The translations under genes and the position numbers were made by a program. A DNA stretch of 42,354 bases, from the NCBI GenBank assembly GCA_904377845.1, contig CAJFGR010000015.1:1-42354 (forward strand). The letters run 5' to 3'. The notes below the pieces were generated by a model, which saw only the letters and a list, made by a program, of their open reading frames with translations, ran no database searches and was not told where the DNA came from. Numbering within the stretch: position 1 is the first letter of the stretch; each line of letters begins with the position of its first letter. Positions 1 to 7,444 of this stretch are shown here, one piece after another. The stretch is from an uncultured Ruminococcus sp. GTDB taxonomy: Bacteria; Bacillota; Clostridia; Lachnospirales; Lachnospiraceae.

Positions 1-57
1 TGTCCTGTAATGCTGTCATTTAAGTCTATTTCGCAATTTCAATATTATAACCAAACT

Positions 58-1017
58 CTATAATGATGTCAAGAGATTTTCCAGTTCTTCAAGGCTCTCC
101 ACCGCGTTCACTTTTTCCCTCAGACGGGCTGCTCCTTTGAGTCCTTTCGTGTACCATGCCACGTGTTTTCTCATCTCCCGGATGCCCGAAAATTCGCCTT
201 TATATTCAAGCTGCAGACGGGCGTGTCTGAGCATCATCTTCCTGATCTCATCCTTATCCGGTCTGGGGGGAATCTCCCCGGTCTCCTCCCAGTGTATCAT
301 CTCCGAGAAGATCCATGGATTTCCCTGGGCGCCTCTGGCGATCATGATCCCGTCGCACCCGGTCTGCCGCACAAGCTCGTCCGCTTTCTGCGGCGACGTC
401 ACATCTCCGTTTCCGATCACCGGTATGGACACCGCCTCTTTTACCTGACGGATAATGTCCCAGTCTGCTTTGCCGCTGTAATACTGCTCTCTCGTCCGCC
501 CATGTACCGCCACGGCCGCCGCACCGGCTTCCTCGATGATCTTCGCGATCTCCACCGCATTTACGTGGTCGTCGTCAAAGCCTTTTCTGATCTTCACCGT
601 CACCGGCTTGTCAATCGCTTTTACAAGGGCGCTGACAATCTCATAGACCAGCTTCGGGTTCTTCATCAGCGCGGAGCCCTCGCCGTTTTTGACAACCTTC
701 GGCACCGGACAGCCCATGTTGACGTCAAGAATGGCAAAGGGTCTCTCTTCAATCCGTTTCGCCATCTCGCTCATGATCTTCGGATCGGAGCCAAACAGCT
801 GCAGGGACACCGGACGTTCATCCGGATGGATCTCCAGCAGGCTCTCGGTATTTCTATTATTATAGTAGATTGCCTTCGCACTCACCATCTCCATACAGAG
901 AAGCCCCGCCCCCTGCTCCCGGCAGAGCAGACGAAATGGCAGGTCGGTCACGCCTGCCATGGGTCCCAGTATATATCGGTTTTCAAGTTCTACTTTTCCT
1001 ATTTTTAAGTGTTTCAT
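58..1017 (-). CDS. dusB: tRNA-dihydrouridine synthase B
   Basis: A flavin enzyme that reduces specific uridines in the tRNA D-loop to dihydrouridine in the cytoplasm. The 319-residue length is normal for the family. The protein opens with the FMN-barrel signature LGPMAGVTDLPFR near residues 18-30, has the catalytic-cysteine motif DVNMGCPVPKVV near residue 100, and carries IGNGDVTSP and IMIARGAQGNPWIF, the phosphate-binding end of the TIM barrel. The C-terminal helical tRNA-binding region is present. It lies 5 bp after coaX on the same strand, so the two are probably co-transcribed. The ribosome site before the ATG is weak (AAGAG), which fits coupling to coaX. Identification is secure; the exact Dus subtype (B-like) follows the usual Firmicutes naming. 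Confidence 0.95.
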   Translation of the reverse strand: MKHLKIGKVELENRYILGPMAGVTDLPFRLLCREQGAGLLCMEMVSAKAIYYNNRNTESLLEIHPDERPVSLQLFGSDPKIMSEMAKRIEERPFAILDVNMGCPVPKVVKNGEGSALMKNPKLVYEIVSALVKAIDKPVTVKIRKGFDDDHVNAVEIAKIIEEAGAAAVAVHGRTREQYYSGKADWDIIRQVKEAVSIPVIGNGDVTSPQKADELVRQTGCDGIMIARGAQGNPWIFSEMIHWEETGEIPPRPDKDEIRKMMLRHARLQLEYKGEFSGIREMRKHVAWYTKGLKGAARLREKVNAVESLEELENLLTSL

Positions 1018-1022
1018 AGCTC

Positions 1023-1802
1023 TTATTTATCCGTCCCCTTCATCCTCTCATAGATCAGCCTCAGCCCGTTCAGCGTCAGCTGCGGATCGTACAGATCAAT
1101 GCACCCCGTCTCTTTGGCGATGATCTTTCCCAGACCGCCTGTAGCGATCACATACGCATCCGTATATCCGGACTCCTCTTTCATCTTTCTCACAATATAT
1201 TCCGTCTGGCCGATAGCTCCGAACACCAGACCTCCCTGCATACCCGAGACAGTGTCCCGTGCAAGCACGGAGTCCGGCTTCTGGATCTGGATGGCAGGCA
1301 GCATAGCCGCCCCGCCCCAGAGAGAGCGCCCCGCCGTCTCGATACCGGGAGCAATGATGCATGCCTCAAGCGTACTGTCAGGGCCGATCAGGTCATAAGT
1401 GGTCGCTGTCCCGAAATCAATAACGATGGCCGGACCTTTCGCAATCGCATATCCTGCGACCGCATTGACGATACGGTCAGGGCCTGTCCTGGAAGGATTG
1501 TCCGTATTCACGCGGATGCCGGTATCGGAATCCGCGGAGACAATCAACGGAGTTGTGTGCAGATATTTGATAATTCCGCTTGTCAGGGAATGCATGATGT
1601 CCGGCACGACCGATGCGATGATGACAGCCTTGATCTTCTTCGGGTCAATGGCCCTGTGTTCCAGTATGCCGCAGATGGTCATCCCGTATTCATCCGATGT
1701 TCTCGGGCGCTTCGTAGTCATGCGGAACATCCCCAGCAGAACGTCCTCCCTGAACACTCCCATTGTGATATTTGTATTTCCCACATCGATCGTAAGCAGC
1801 AT
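1023..1802 (-). CDS. coaX: Type III pantothenate kinase
   Basis: Phosphorylates pantothenate in the first step of coenzyme A synthesis, in the cytoplasm. The N-terminal MLLTIDVGNTNITMG is the ASKHA phosphate-1 motif of CoaX. Further motifs are SRTGPDRIVNAVAGY, the DFGTATTYD phosphate-2 motif and the C-terminal ATGGLGKIIA adenosine motif. A longer frame reaches back to 1844, but the ATG at 1802 starts exactly at the conserved MLLTIDVGNTN and is preceded by a GGAGG ribosome site, so I chose it (259 residues). Type III enzymes are not feedback-inhibited by CoA, a known family property. It is upstream of dusB in a two-gene unit. Confidence 0.95.
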   Translation of the reverse strand: MLLTIDVGNTNITMGVFREDVLLGMFRMTTKRPRTSDEYGMTICGILEHRAIDPKKIKAVIIASVVPDIMHSLTSGIIKYLHTTPLIVSADSDTGIRVNTDNPSRTGPDRIVNAVAGYAIAKGPAIVIDFGTATTYDLIGPDSTLEACIIAPGIETAGRSLWGGAAMLPAIQIQKPDSVLARDTVSGMQGGLVFGAIGQTEYIVRKMKEESGYTDAYVIATGGLGKIIAKETGCIDLYDPQLTLNGLRLIYERMKGTDK

Positions 1803-1846
1803 ACGCGTTCCTCCCCGCATTTTCATCTTCGTTAGTTGTAACATTT

Positions 1847-1876
1847 ATCTTATCAGTCATCACTCGTCGCAGTCAA
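1847..1876 (-). promoter_or_regulatory. Candidate promoter of coaX-dusB
   Basis: On the minus strand TTGACT (1876-1871) is separated by 18 bp from TAAGAT (1852-1847), about 45 bp before the coaX ATG. The -10 box is only a 4/6 match, so confidence is moderate. Confidence 0.45.
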
Positions 1877-1913
1877 GTGCACCTTACCAATTCTTCTGAC
1901 CGATGCTAAAACA

Positions 1914-1950
1914 CCTCCGCCGGCAGAACTTTTCTTCCCGGCAGAGGCAT
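1914..1950 (-). terminator. Rho-independent terminator of the acyl-ligase operon
   Basis: On the minus strand CCTCTGCCGG and CCGGCGGAGG form a 10-bp stem with one GU pair and a 14-nt loop, followed by TGTTTTAG. It sits just past the stop codon of the acyl ligase, the last gene of the operon. Confidence 0.75.
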
Positions 1951-1955
1951 TTTAC

Positions 1956-3464
1956 TTAAAATCTTTTTATCTTTCTTGTAGTTGTCTTCTCGAACTCTTT
2001 ATCTCTGACGATCAGGCTGTATATCCTCTTCTGGGGAGCCGCCGTCTTATTATACTCGTCGATGATCTCCTGAAGTTTTGCCCGCACGTCTTTGATACGT
2101 TTCTTCTTTACATAATCCTGATCCGGATAGATCTCCGCCTCGATCACGCCGTCTTTCTCGCGGACAAGTATTTCGCCCACAAGGCGGTTTGTGCTCAGTG
2201 CGTTTTCCAGTTCCTCCGGTGACACGTTCTCACCGTTCTTTGTGATGATCAGGTTCTTCTTACGGCCAGTCAGATAGACAAATCCGTCCTCGTCCACATA
2301 GCCCAGGTCTCCGGTCTTCAGCCAGCCGTCTTCCAGAGTCTCGGCCGTCTCTTCCGGCATCTTATAGTATCCCTGCATCACACTGCTGCCCTTTACCCAG
2401 AGCTCGCCGTCCACGGTCTTTGCCTCACAGTTGGGCAGGAGCTGTCCCACGGAATCCGAGCGGATATTCCAGCTCTGGTTGACGCTGATAACAGGAGCGC
2501 ACTCGGTCATGCCGTAGCCCTGCTGAATGACGATATCATATTTTTTGAACATATCGATATATTTCGGATCCAGATAAGCTCCGCCGCTGCAGATCGTGTG
2601 GAACTGTTTACCGAACACCTGGCTTTTGACGATTTTGGCCGGAAGGAGAGAAGCCTCCTCCAGTTTCTTCGCCATTGTCTCGATCATCAGCGGCACCATC
2701 AGGATCATTTCCGGCTTGAACAGTTTGATATTCTTCGCCACACGCATCAGGGAGTCGTTGATACAGATCACCGCGCCCAGAGATGTTCCTTTCAGGATAT
2801 CCATGCTCAGGCAGTATGCGTGATGGATCGGCAGAACCGTCATGATCACAGTGCGCTCCGGAATCTTCATTTCCAGGCAGGTGGCGTTCTCCGCCACATT
2901 TCTGTGGGTAAGCATAACACCTTTGCTCTTTCCTGTCGTACCGGACGTAAACATGATCGTACAAAGCTGGTCCGGATCCGGGTCATAGTCACAGTTTCCC
3001 CTGTTCTCCTCCAGCAGTTTCCAGAATGAAAATGCATGATCGTCATTTTCTTTCTGCTGCATGGAAATCATTGTCTTAAGCTGCGGGCAACGTTCTTTCG
3101 CGATAGCTGCCACATCTTTTCTCACTTCATCATATACAAGCACCGTGGAATCCGATCTCGCGATCAGGTCGCACACATCTTCCGCCGGGAGATTGACGTC
3201 CAGCGGCACGACCACGCTGCCGCTGTTGACTGTCCCGAAGTAAGTCACCAGCCATTCATAGGACGTCATGCCGATCACAGAGATATGCTTACCCTGCTCT
3301 CCGAGACTCTTCAGTACATTTGAAAAGCTCTCACTGTCATCTTTAAGCTGCGTATATGATTTTGATTCAATCTCGTTTTTACTGATCTTATAACGTACCG
3401 CATCCTCCGGTCCGTATTTCTTTTCTGTATTTACAAGGATCTGACGCACTGTGCTGCAAAGCAT
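1956..3464 (-). CDS. AMP-dependent acyl (fatty acid) ligase
   Basis: A member of the ANL superfamily that adenylates a carboxylic acid and passes it to a thiol. Residues 172-183 hold the phosphate-binding motif TSGTTGKSKG. YGMTECAP is the A5 motif, the stretch from GELWVKGS to TGDLGYVDEDG is A7, GRKKNLIITKNGENVSPEE is A8, and the C-terminal TTRKIKRF supplies the catalytic lysine (K498). At 502 residues it is shorter than typical long-chain acyl-CoA ligases (about 550-620). The acp gene starts 20 bp upstream, so the likely acceptor is the ACP phosphopantetheine rather than free CoA; that is inference from gene order. Substrate specificity cannot be read from the sequence. It is the last gene of the TetR-linked operon. 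Confidence 0.88.
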   Translation of the reverse strand: MLCSTVRQILVNTEKKYGPEDAVRYKISKNEIESKSYTQLKDDSESFSNVLKSLGEQGKHISVIGMTSYEWLVTYFGTVNSGSVVVPLDVNLPAEDVCDLIARSDSTVLVYDEVRKDVAAIAKERCPQLKTMISMQQKENDDHAFSFWKLLEENRGNCDYDPDPDQLCTIMFTSGTTGKSKGVMLTHRNVAENATCLEMKIPERTVIMTVLPIHHAYCLSMDILKGTSLGAVICINDSLMRVAKNIKLFKPEMILMVPLMIETMAKKLEEASLLPAKIVKSQVFGKQFHTICSGGAYLDPKYIDMFKKYDIVIQQGYGMTECAPVISVNQSWNIRSDSVGQLLPNCEAKTVDGELWVKGSSVMQGYYKMPEETAETLEDGWLKTGDLGYVDEDGFVYLTGRKKNLIITKNGENVSPEELENALSTNRLVGEILVREKDGVIEAEIYPDQDYVKKKRIKDVRAKLQEIIDEYNKTAAPQKRIYSLIVRDKEFEKTTTRKIKRF

Positions 3465-3484
3465 AACTCACATTCCTTTCCGAA

Positions 3485-3712
3485 CTATTTTACTAATGTT
3501 TCAAGGTAATCGACAGCCTCCTGTACTGTGCGGATATTTACCACTTCTGACTGCTCTACTTCCACATCGAACTCGTCCTCGATCTCGCCCAGCATACTCA
3601 TAAAGTCGAAGGATGTAAAGCCCAGATCCTCCATAAAGCGTGACTCCGGATGAATGTTTTCCGGCTCTACTTCAACATAATTGCAGATGATTTTAACTAA
3701 TCTTTCAAACAT
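3485..3712 (-). CDS. Acyl carrier protein, pathway-specific
   Basis: A 75-residue acidic helical carrier protein. The phosphopantetheine site is Ser34 in the motif LGFTSFDFM, which differs from the canonical GxDSL: the Asp before Ser is Thr and the Leu after is Phe. It carries an intermediate as a thioester on the 4'-phosphopantetheine arm. Its position between a condensation-type acyltransferase and an AMP ligase suggests that the ligase loads it and the acyltransferase unloads it. It is probably not the housekeeping fatty-acid ACP, which normally sits with fab or plsX genes. The ribosome site AAGGAG is well placed. No dedicated phosphopantetheinyl transferase lies in the operon, so a housekeeping AcpS or Sfp enzyme would be needed. 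Confidence 0.9.
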   Translation of the reverse strand: MFERLVKIICNYVEVEPENIHPESRFMEDLGFTSFDFMSMLGEIEDEFDVEVEQSEVVNIRTVQEAVDYLETLVK

Positions 3713-3747
3713 GATTATTCTCCTTTTCTAACCATATTAATGATGTT

Positions 3748-3787
3748 GGGGCAAAAGCCCCTGACTATGACGCCTGCGGATTGCCCC
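3748..3787 (-). other. Intercistronic stem-loop with two alternative pairings
   Basis: Between the acyltransferase gene and acp, GGGGC (3748-3752) can pair with GCCCC (3757-3761) through a four-base loop. The extended GGGGCAA (3748-3754) can instead pair with TTGCCCC (3781-3787). There is no U-run, so it is not a standard terminator. It may set the mRNA stability of the distal acp and ligase genes. Confidence 0.4.
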
Positions 3788-3792
3788 TGGCA

Positions 3793-5199
3793 TTATACTA
3801 ATTTGATGATCTCTCCGATTGTCAGATCCGGATTCTCCGCGCCTTTGAACATGATCTTGCACAGATAGTAGTACAGGTACTCCAGCTCTTCTCTGGATAC
3901 CGCCTTGATCTGATGCTCGAAGTTAAAGTCCAGTCCGTTATCCTCCGGGCGGTGCATTACGGTCAGATACATTCCCTGCGGGCAGATCCCGTTGGGATAC
4001 CATTTTGTCTTGTAGCGGATATCTCCCAGCTGATCCAGCCCTTTCTCTTTCAGAGTCAGCGGCTGATATGTAAGTGAGATTGGCTCGTATCCGAGACCCG
4101 GCTGCGGCTGCGGATATGTCTTTGCACGGTATGCAAAGTATGCCGTCGGGTCATAGTTTGCGTGCCGGAAATATTCATTCTGTTTGTCACGGATTGCATA
4201 AACACCGTCGATGAACTTCATGTCCTGCGGGAAGATCGTGCGGAACGGAAAGGAATGGATCCTTGTGCCGCCGGATTTCTTTTCTTTCAGAGTCGCACGT
4301 CTTGCAATAGTCGTAGTAAGGGACACATCGTCAAAGCCGTTCATCTTCTGATAATAGGTACGGAGTCCCATGAGCAGAAGGCAGGCAAGCGAAACATGGT
4401 ATTTCTCGCAGAAGTCCATGAGACGTTTCGTCGGTTCTGCCTCAAGATGGAAGATATCGAGAGCTGACTTTGTATCATCTGTGACACAGAATGCTGATCT
4501 GAGCTCCGGATTCTTGAACATCTCACGCATGGACTCCAGTTTTGCCGTACCGTGAAGATCATTGTAGATCGGCTCGCTTTTCTCAATCTCCTTCTGGAAA
4601 TATTCGATATCTCTTAACTGAGCCTTGCTTCCCGCTTCGTATGCGAAGTCTCTCTGCAGCTGCTCGATGTAGGATGCCATATCTTTCGGATACGGAACAC
4701 CTTCATATTTTGCATTACAGTAAAGCTCGATAATATCTTTCAGGAAACAGATCAGTGACTGCGCGTCCACGATCATATGATTTCCGAGGAAATACACTCC
4801 GTTAAAGCCATCCGGCATCTTGATCATAACGATTCTGGTCAGCGGCGCGTCAAACATCTTGAACGGCACAGTAGTCCATTTCTGCATCTCTGCTTCAGCC
4901 TCTTCCATCGTGCGGTCCGAAAAATCGACAAATTCAATATCTTTCTCTTCCGGATCCATCACATACTGATACCATGTTCCTTCTTTGTCCTTCGCGAAAC
5001 GGACGCGCATTCCTTCGCTTCTTGCATAAGCCTCATTGATTGATTTTTTCAGCTGATCCCAGTCCAGCTCCACCTCGATCGTAAGACTTGTCCCGATGTT
5101 GAGGACTGCCATATTCGGGCAGTGCGGTGCATAGTAGAGATGGAATTTCTGTGCTACAGTAAGCGGATACACTTTGTGTCCTTTTCTTGTCTTCATCAT
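3793..5199 (-). CDS. Condensation-domain-like acyltransferase
   Basis: A 468-residue stand-alone protein that resembles the CoA- or carrier-dependent acyltransferase fold (NRPS condensation domains, alcohol acetyltransferases, PapA-type enzymes). The catalytic HxxxD is H141-D145 in the sequence LGNHMIVDAQS; the usual first His of HHxxxDG is Asn and the Gly is Ala. N-terminal residues 15-35 (AQKFHLYYA) match the strand that begins such domains. Members move an acyl group from a thioester to an amine or alcohol. With an ACP and ligase beside it, the predicted role is to transfer the ACP-bound acyl group to an unknown acceptor. Its ATG overlaps the hydrolase stop by 4 bp, implying translational coupling. 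No C-terminal carrier or adenylation domain is attached. Confidence 0.75.
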   Translation of the reverse strand: MMKTRKGHKVYPLTVAQKFHLYYAPHCPNMAVLNIGTSLTIEVELDWDQLKKSINEAYARSEGMRVRFAKDKEGTWYQYVMDPEEKDIEFVDFSDRTMEEAEAEMQKWTTVPFKMFDAPLTRIVMIKMPDGFNGVYFLGNHMIVDAQSLICFLKDIIELYCNAKYEGVPYPKDMASYIEQLQRDFAYEAGSKAQLRDIEYFQKEIEKSEPIYNDLHGTAKLESMREMFKNPELRSAFCVTDDTKSALDIFHLEAEPTKRLMDFCEKYHVSLACLLLMGLRTYYQKMNGFDDVSLTTTIARRATLKEKKSGGTRIHSFPFRTIFPQDMKFIDGVYAIRDKQNEYFRHANYDPTAYFAYRAKTYPQPQPGLGYEPISLTYQPLTLKEKGLDQLGDIRYKTKWYPNGICPQGMYLTVMHRPEDNGLDFNFEHQIKAVSREELEYLYYYLCKIMFKGAENPDLTIGEIIKLV

Positions 5200-6149
5200 T
5201 TCATTATTCCTCCGATAAATGAATTCAGGGCTTCCTCGTAGGCTTCTGTATCTTTATAATAGCTCTCGCCGTGGCCCGCGTCTTTGACAATCAGTTTTGT
5301 TTTCGGTGAAGCGCAGTTCTTGTAAATCTCCTCGCACATCCAGCAGGGCACGAAAATATCTTTTGCCCCATGAATAAACAGAAACGGTACTTCTGCCTTT
5401 CTCACTTCCCTTGCCGCATTGCACTCGTCCAGTCCGTACCCGGCATTTCGCTTATTCAGCTTATCCGCGATCTGGATCATCGGGAATGCAGGCAGATGAT
5501 ACATACTGTGCAGAACGTGTGTAAATACATCCTTTGCCGATGTAAATGCACAGTCTGAGACGATACCCTTTACTTGAGACGGAAGTTTCAGTCCGCTCAT
5601 CATGCATACCGTAGCTCCGCCCATGGAATTGCCGTGGAGCAGGATCTGTGCATTGTCCCCGATCTTATCGATCATCCATTTAATCCATTCCATTCCGTCC
5701 AGACGGTCCATGGTACCGAAGCCGATATAGGTTCCTTCGCTCTCGCCGTGGGCACGCTCATCTATAAGGAGCATTCTGAAACCGTGATTGAGATAGTAAT
5801 AGGAAAGGCTGCCGTAATCATTTGTTCCCTGGCTCGTATAGCCGTGAAAGCAGATCACTGCCTTATCCCCGCCGTCTCCCTCAAAATATGTACCGTGCAG
5901 TTTCAGGCCGTCATGGGATGTGATCCACACATCCTCGTGGGGCTGTTCCATCATCCAGTCATGCCGTTCATGCATGAGCGGGAAATATTTTTCCCAGTCC
6001 ACGCCTGACATCTTCATGGTACGCTCTGTCTTTGCATTGTAACGTTTCATGGTTCTCCTGTAGAAATATGCCGTTCCGCCGGCTTCCGCCGCGGTCAGCA
6101 GTCCCAGGACAGCCGCTGCTCCTTTTAATAATTTCCCCATTTTTATCAC
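5196..6149 (-). CDS. Membrane-anchored alpha/beta hydrolase
   Basis: A 317-residue serine hydrolase. Residues 5-30 form a hydrophobic signal-anchor, so the catalytic domain is likely extracytoplasmic or membrane-associated. The nucleophile is Ser175 in GNSMGG, Asp264 lies in GAKDIFVP, and His293 lies in AGHGES; these form a normal triad. The oxyanion region FHGYTSQG is at residues 101-108. This is the fold of esterases, thioesterases and acyl-peptide hydrolases. In the operon it could release or trim the acyl product, or hydrolyse a lipid that supplies the acid. Substrate is unknown. It is coupled by a 4-bp overlap to the downstream acyltransferase. Confidence 0.85.
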   Translation of the reverse strand: MIKMGKLLKGAAAVLGLLTAAEAGGTAYFYRRTMKRYNAKTERTMKMSGVDWEKYFPLMHERHDWMMEQPHEDVWITSHDGLKLHGTYFEGDGGDKAVICFHGYTSQGTNDYGSLSYYYLNHGFRMLLIDERAHGESEGTYIGFGTMDRLDGMEWIKWMIDKIGDNAQILLHGNSMGGATVCMMSGLKLPSQVKGIVSDCAFTSAKDVFTHVLHSMYHLPAFPMIQIADKLNKRNAGYGLDECNAAREVRKAEVPFLFIHGAKDIFVPCWMCEEIYKNCASPKTKLIVKDAGHGESYYKDTEAYEEALNSFIGGIMK

Positions 6150-6155
6150 CTGCTT

Positions 6156-6488
6156 TTATTTCTTCTTGCTGTTGATCAAATCTTTCAGTTTAAGCGCCTT
6201 ATCGATATTTCCTTCCACTTTCAGTTTTCCAAGTGTCACCGCGAGGATCGGGTCTGTCTTTCCATCAGCAATCTTAAACAGCGTCTCTGCCGTACAGGTA
6301 AACATCGCGTCGCGGTCGAAATATTCGTAAGGCTCTATATAGAGCTGTCCATCTTTCACCTCGGCATAAAAAATGCCCTCCGCTTCACCGGTGATGTTGA
6401 ACTGATATGCCAGATGTTCATGGATATCGCTTACATCTGCATCCATCAGCATACTCTTTACTTTTGAAAACATATCTGCGTAGGTCAT
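6156..6488 (-). CDS. SCP2 sterol-carrier-like protein
   Basis: A 110-residue protein matching the SCP2 sterol-binding fold. The segments FNITGEAEGIFYAEVKDGQLYIEPYEYFDRDAMFTCTAETLFKIADGKTDPILAVTLGKLKVEGNIDKALKL include the characteristic GKLKVEGN loop near the end of the fold; they are listed here only as a description of the whole domain core. The family binds lipids or acyl-CoAs in a hydrophobic tunnel. I set the start at the ATG at 6488, which follows AGGAGGAG; a longer frame to 6536 would run through operator repeats. As first gene of the operon it may present the lipid substrate to the other enzymes, which is inference. Confidence 0.82.
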   Translation of the reverse strand: MTYADMFSKVKSMLMDADVSDIHEHLAYQFNITGEAEGIFYAEVKDGQLYIEPYEYFDRDAMFTCTAETLFKIADGKTDPILAVTLGKLKVEGNIDKALKLKDLINSKKK

Positions 6489-6498
6489 AATCTCCTCC

Positions 6499-6580
6499 TT
6501 TTCGACCGCAACAGTCGTTTTTCGACCATCGGTCATCTTCTCTTCTCTGTTAGATTATCATTTTTTCGACTGTCGGTCAA
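6499..6580. promoter_or_regulatory. TetR operator repeats over the operon promoter
   Basis: Two copies of TTTTCGAC-N2-TCGGTCA occur at 6519-6536 and 6563-6580, 44 bp apart, and a partial copy (TTTTCGACC) at 6499-6507. The core of the second is the palindrome CGAC-T-GTCG. The second copy covers the minus-strand -35 TTGACC (6580-6575), which is 17 bp from a weak -10 TAATCT (6557-6552). This is the expected layout for repression by the adjacent TetR protein. The binding assignment is inference. Confidence 0.7.
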
Positions 6581-6658
6581 TCGTTGTCTCTGTCAAAATG
6601 AAAAGTTTTTTTATTCTCCTTTTTGTGCGTTTTTCTTGCTGGCTCTTTTGCAGGGGAT

Positions 6659-6668
6659 ATGCTATACT
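6659..6668 (+). promoter_or_regulatory. Extended -10 promoter of tetR
   Basis: TGCTATACT is an extended -10 element (TGn plus TATACT at 6663-6668), about 45 bp before the tetR ATG. No good -35 box is visible, which is tolerated by extended -10 promoters. Confidence 0.5.
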
Positions 6669-6713
6669 TGATGTGCTTACCGAAGGAGATGTACGTTGGG
6701 AAAGGAGGAGATT

Positions 6714-7325
6714 ATGGCCGGCAGCGGGAAGAAATATGATCTGATACTTGATTCTTTACAGAAACTTCTGGAAAATAAAAATCTGCAGACAATTTCCGTC
6801 AGCGAGATTGCCCAGACGGCCGGAATCGGCAAGGGTAGTATCTATTATTATTTCCCTTCTAAAGACGCTATTCTTGAGGCTCTCGTGGAACGGAACTACG
6901 AAAAGCCGCTTACAACAGCTAAGAATCTTGCCTGCCAGACAGATATTCCTCCGTTTACACGTATGGCCATGATCTTTCAGGCGTGCCGCAACTCATCTAC
7001 GGAATATCTGAAATCAGGAAAAGAAAGCGGGGTAAGCGCCCCTGAAAAAGCGCTGCTCCACCAGAAATATATGAACCATCTGATCTCCGAATTCAAGCCT
7101 GTTCTGGCGGAAATCATCCGACAGGGCATTGATACGGGAGAGATTCATTTTGACAGACCTGAGGTACTGGCAGAGATCGTCCTGATTGTCCTCACTGTCA
7201 AAATGGACAACACCATCGTCCCATCATCCCGGGAGAATATCGAAGAGACCATCGAAGGGCTTGTAGCCCTGCTTGAAAAGGGAACGGACAACCCGCCCGG
7301 GTCGCTTAACTTTCTTCTGGCATAA
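6714..7325 (+). CDS. TetR/AcrR family transcriptional regulator
   Basis: A 203-residue one-component regulator divergent from the acyl operon. The N-terminal helix-turn-helix is clear: TISVSEIAQTAGIGKGSIYYYFPSKD, followed by the usual linker helix. The C-terminal two-thirds is the divergent ligand-binding bundle, so the ligand cannot be named; an acyl-CoA or lipid is plausible given its neighbours and the FadR/FatR branch of the family. The start is the ATG at 6714, preceded by AAAGGAGGAG; a TTG 18 bp upstream lies before that ribosome site and is less likely. It probably represses the operon through the repeats at 6499-6580. Confidence 0.92.
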   Translation: MAGSGKKYDLILDSLQKLLENKNLQTISVSEIAQTAGIGKGSIYYYFPSKDAILEALVERNYEKPLTTAKNLACQTDIPPFTRMAMIFQACRNSSTEYLKSGKESGVSAPEKALLHQKYMNHLISEFKPVLAEIIRQGIDTGEIHFDRPEVLAEIVLIVLTVKMDNTIVPSSRENIEETIEGLVALLEKGTDNPPGSLNFLLA

Positions 7326-7340
7326 ATTTTCTTTCAAAAA

Positions 7341-7390
7341 AATAAGATCTCCCTGAGCAGATACATTCCGCTTTCGGAGATCTTATTTGT
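7341..7390. terminator. Bidirectional terminator between tetR and the epimerase gene
   Basis: AATAAGATCTCC (7341-7352) and GGAGATCTTATT (7376-7387) form a perfect 12-bp stem with an A-run on the left and a T-rich right side. It lies between two converging genes and can stop transcription from both. Confidence 0.85.
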
Positions 7391-7444
7391 TATCATTTTA
7401 TCCTTCACACGCTTCATTCAGCCGCCGGAAGGATTTCAGCAGTA

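Noticed and set aside
1-57. Possible gene or promoter at the left edge
   Set aside because: Only 57 bp of AT-rich sequence after the dusB stop; no start, stop or hairpin can be assigned.
163-1008. 281-codon open frame on the plus strand
   Set aside because: It is the antisense of dusB, whose motifs are unmistakable; composition is typical of a shadow frame and there is no ribosome site.
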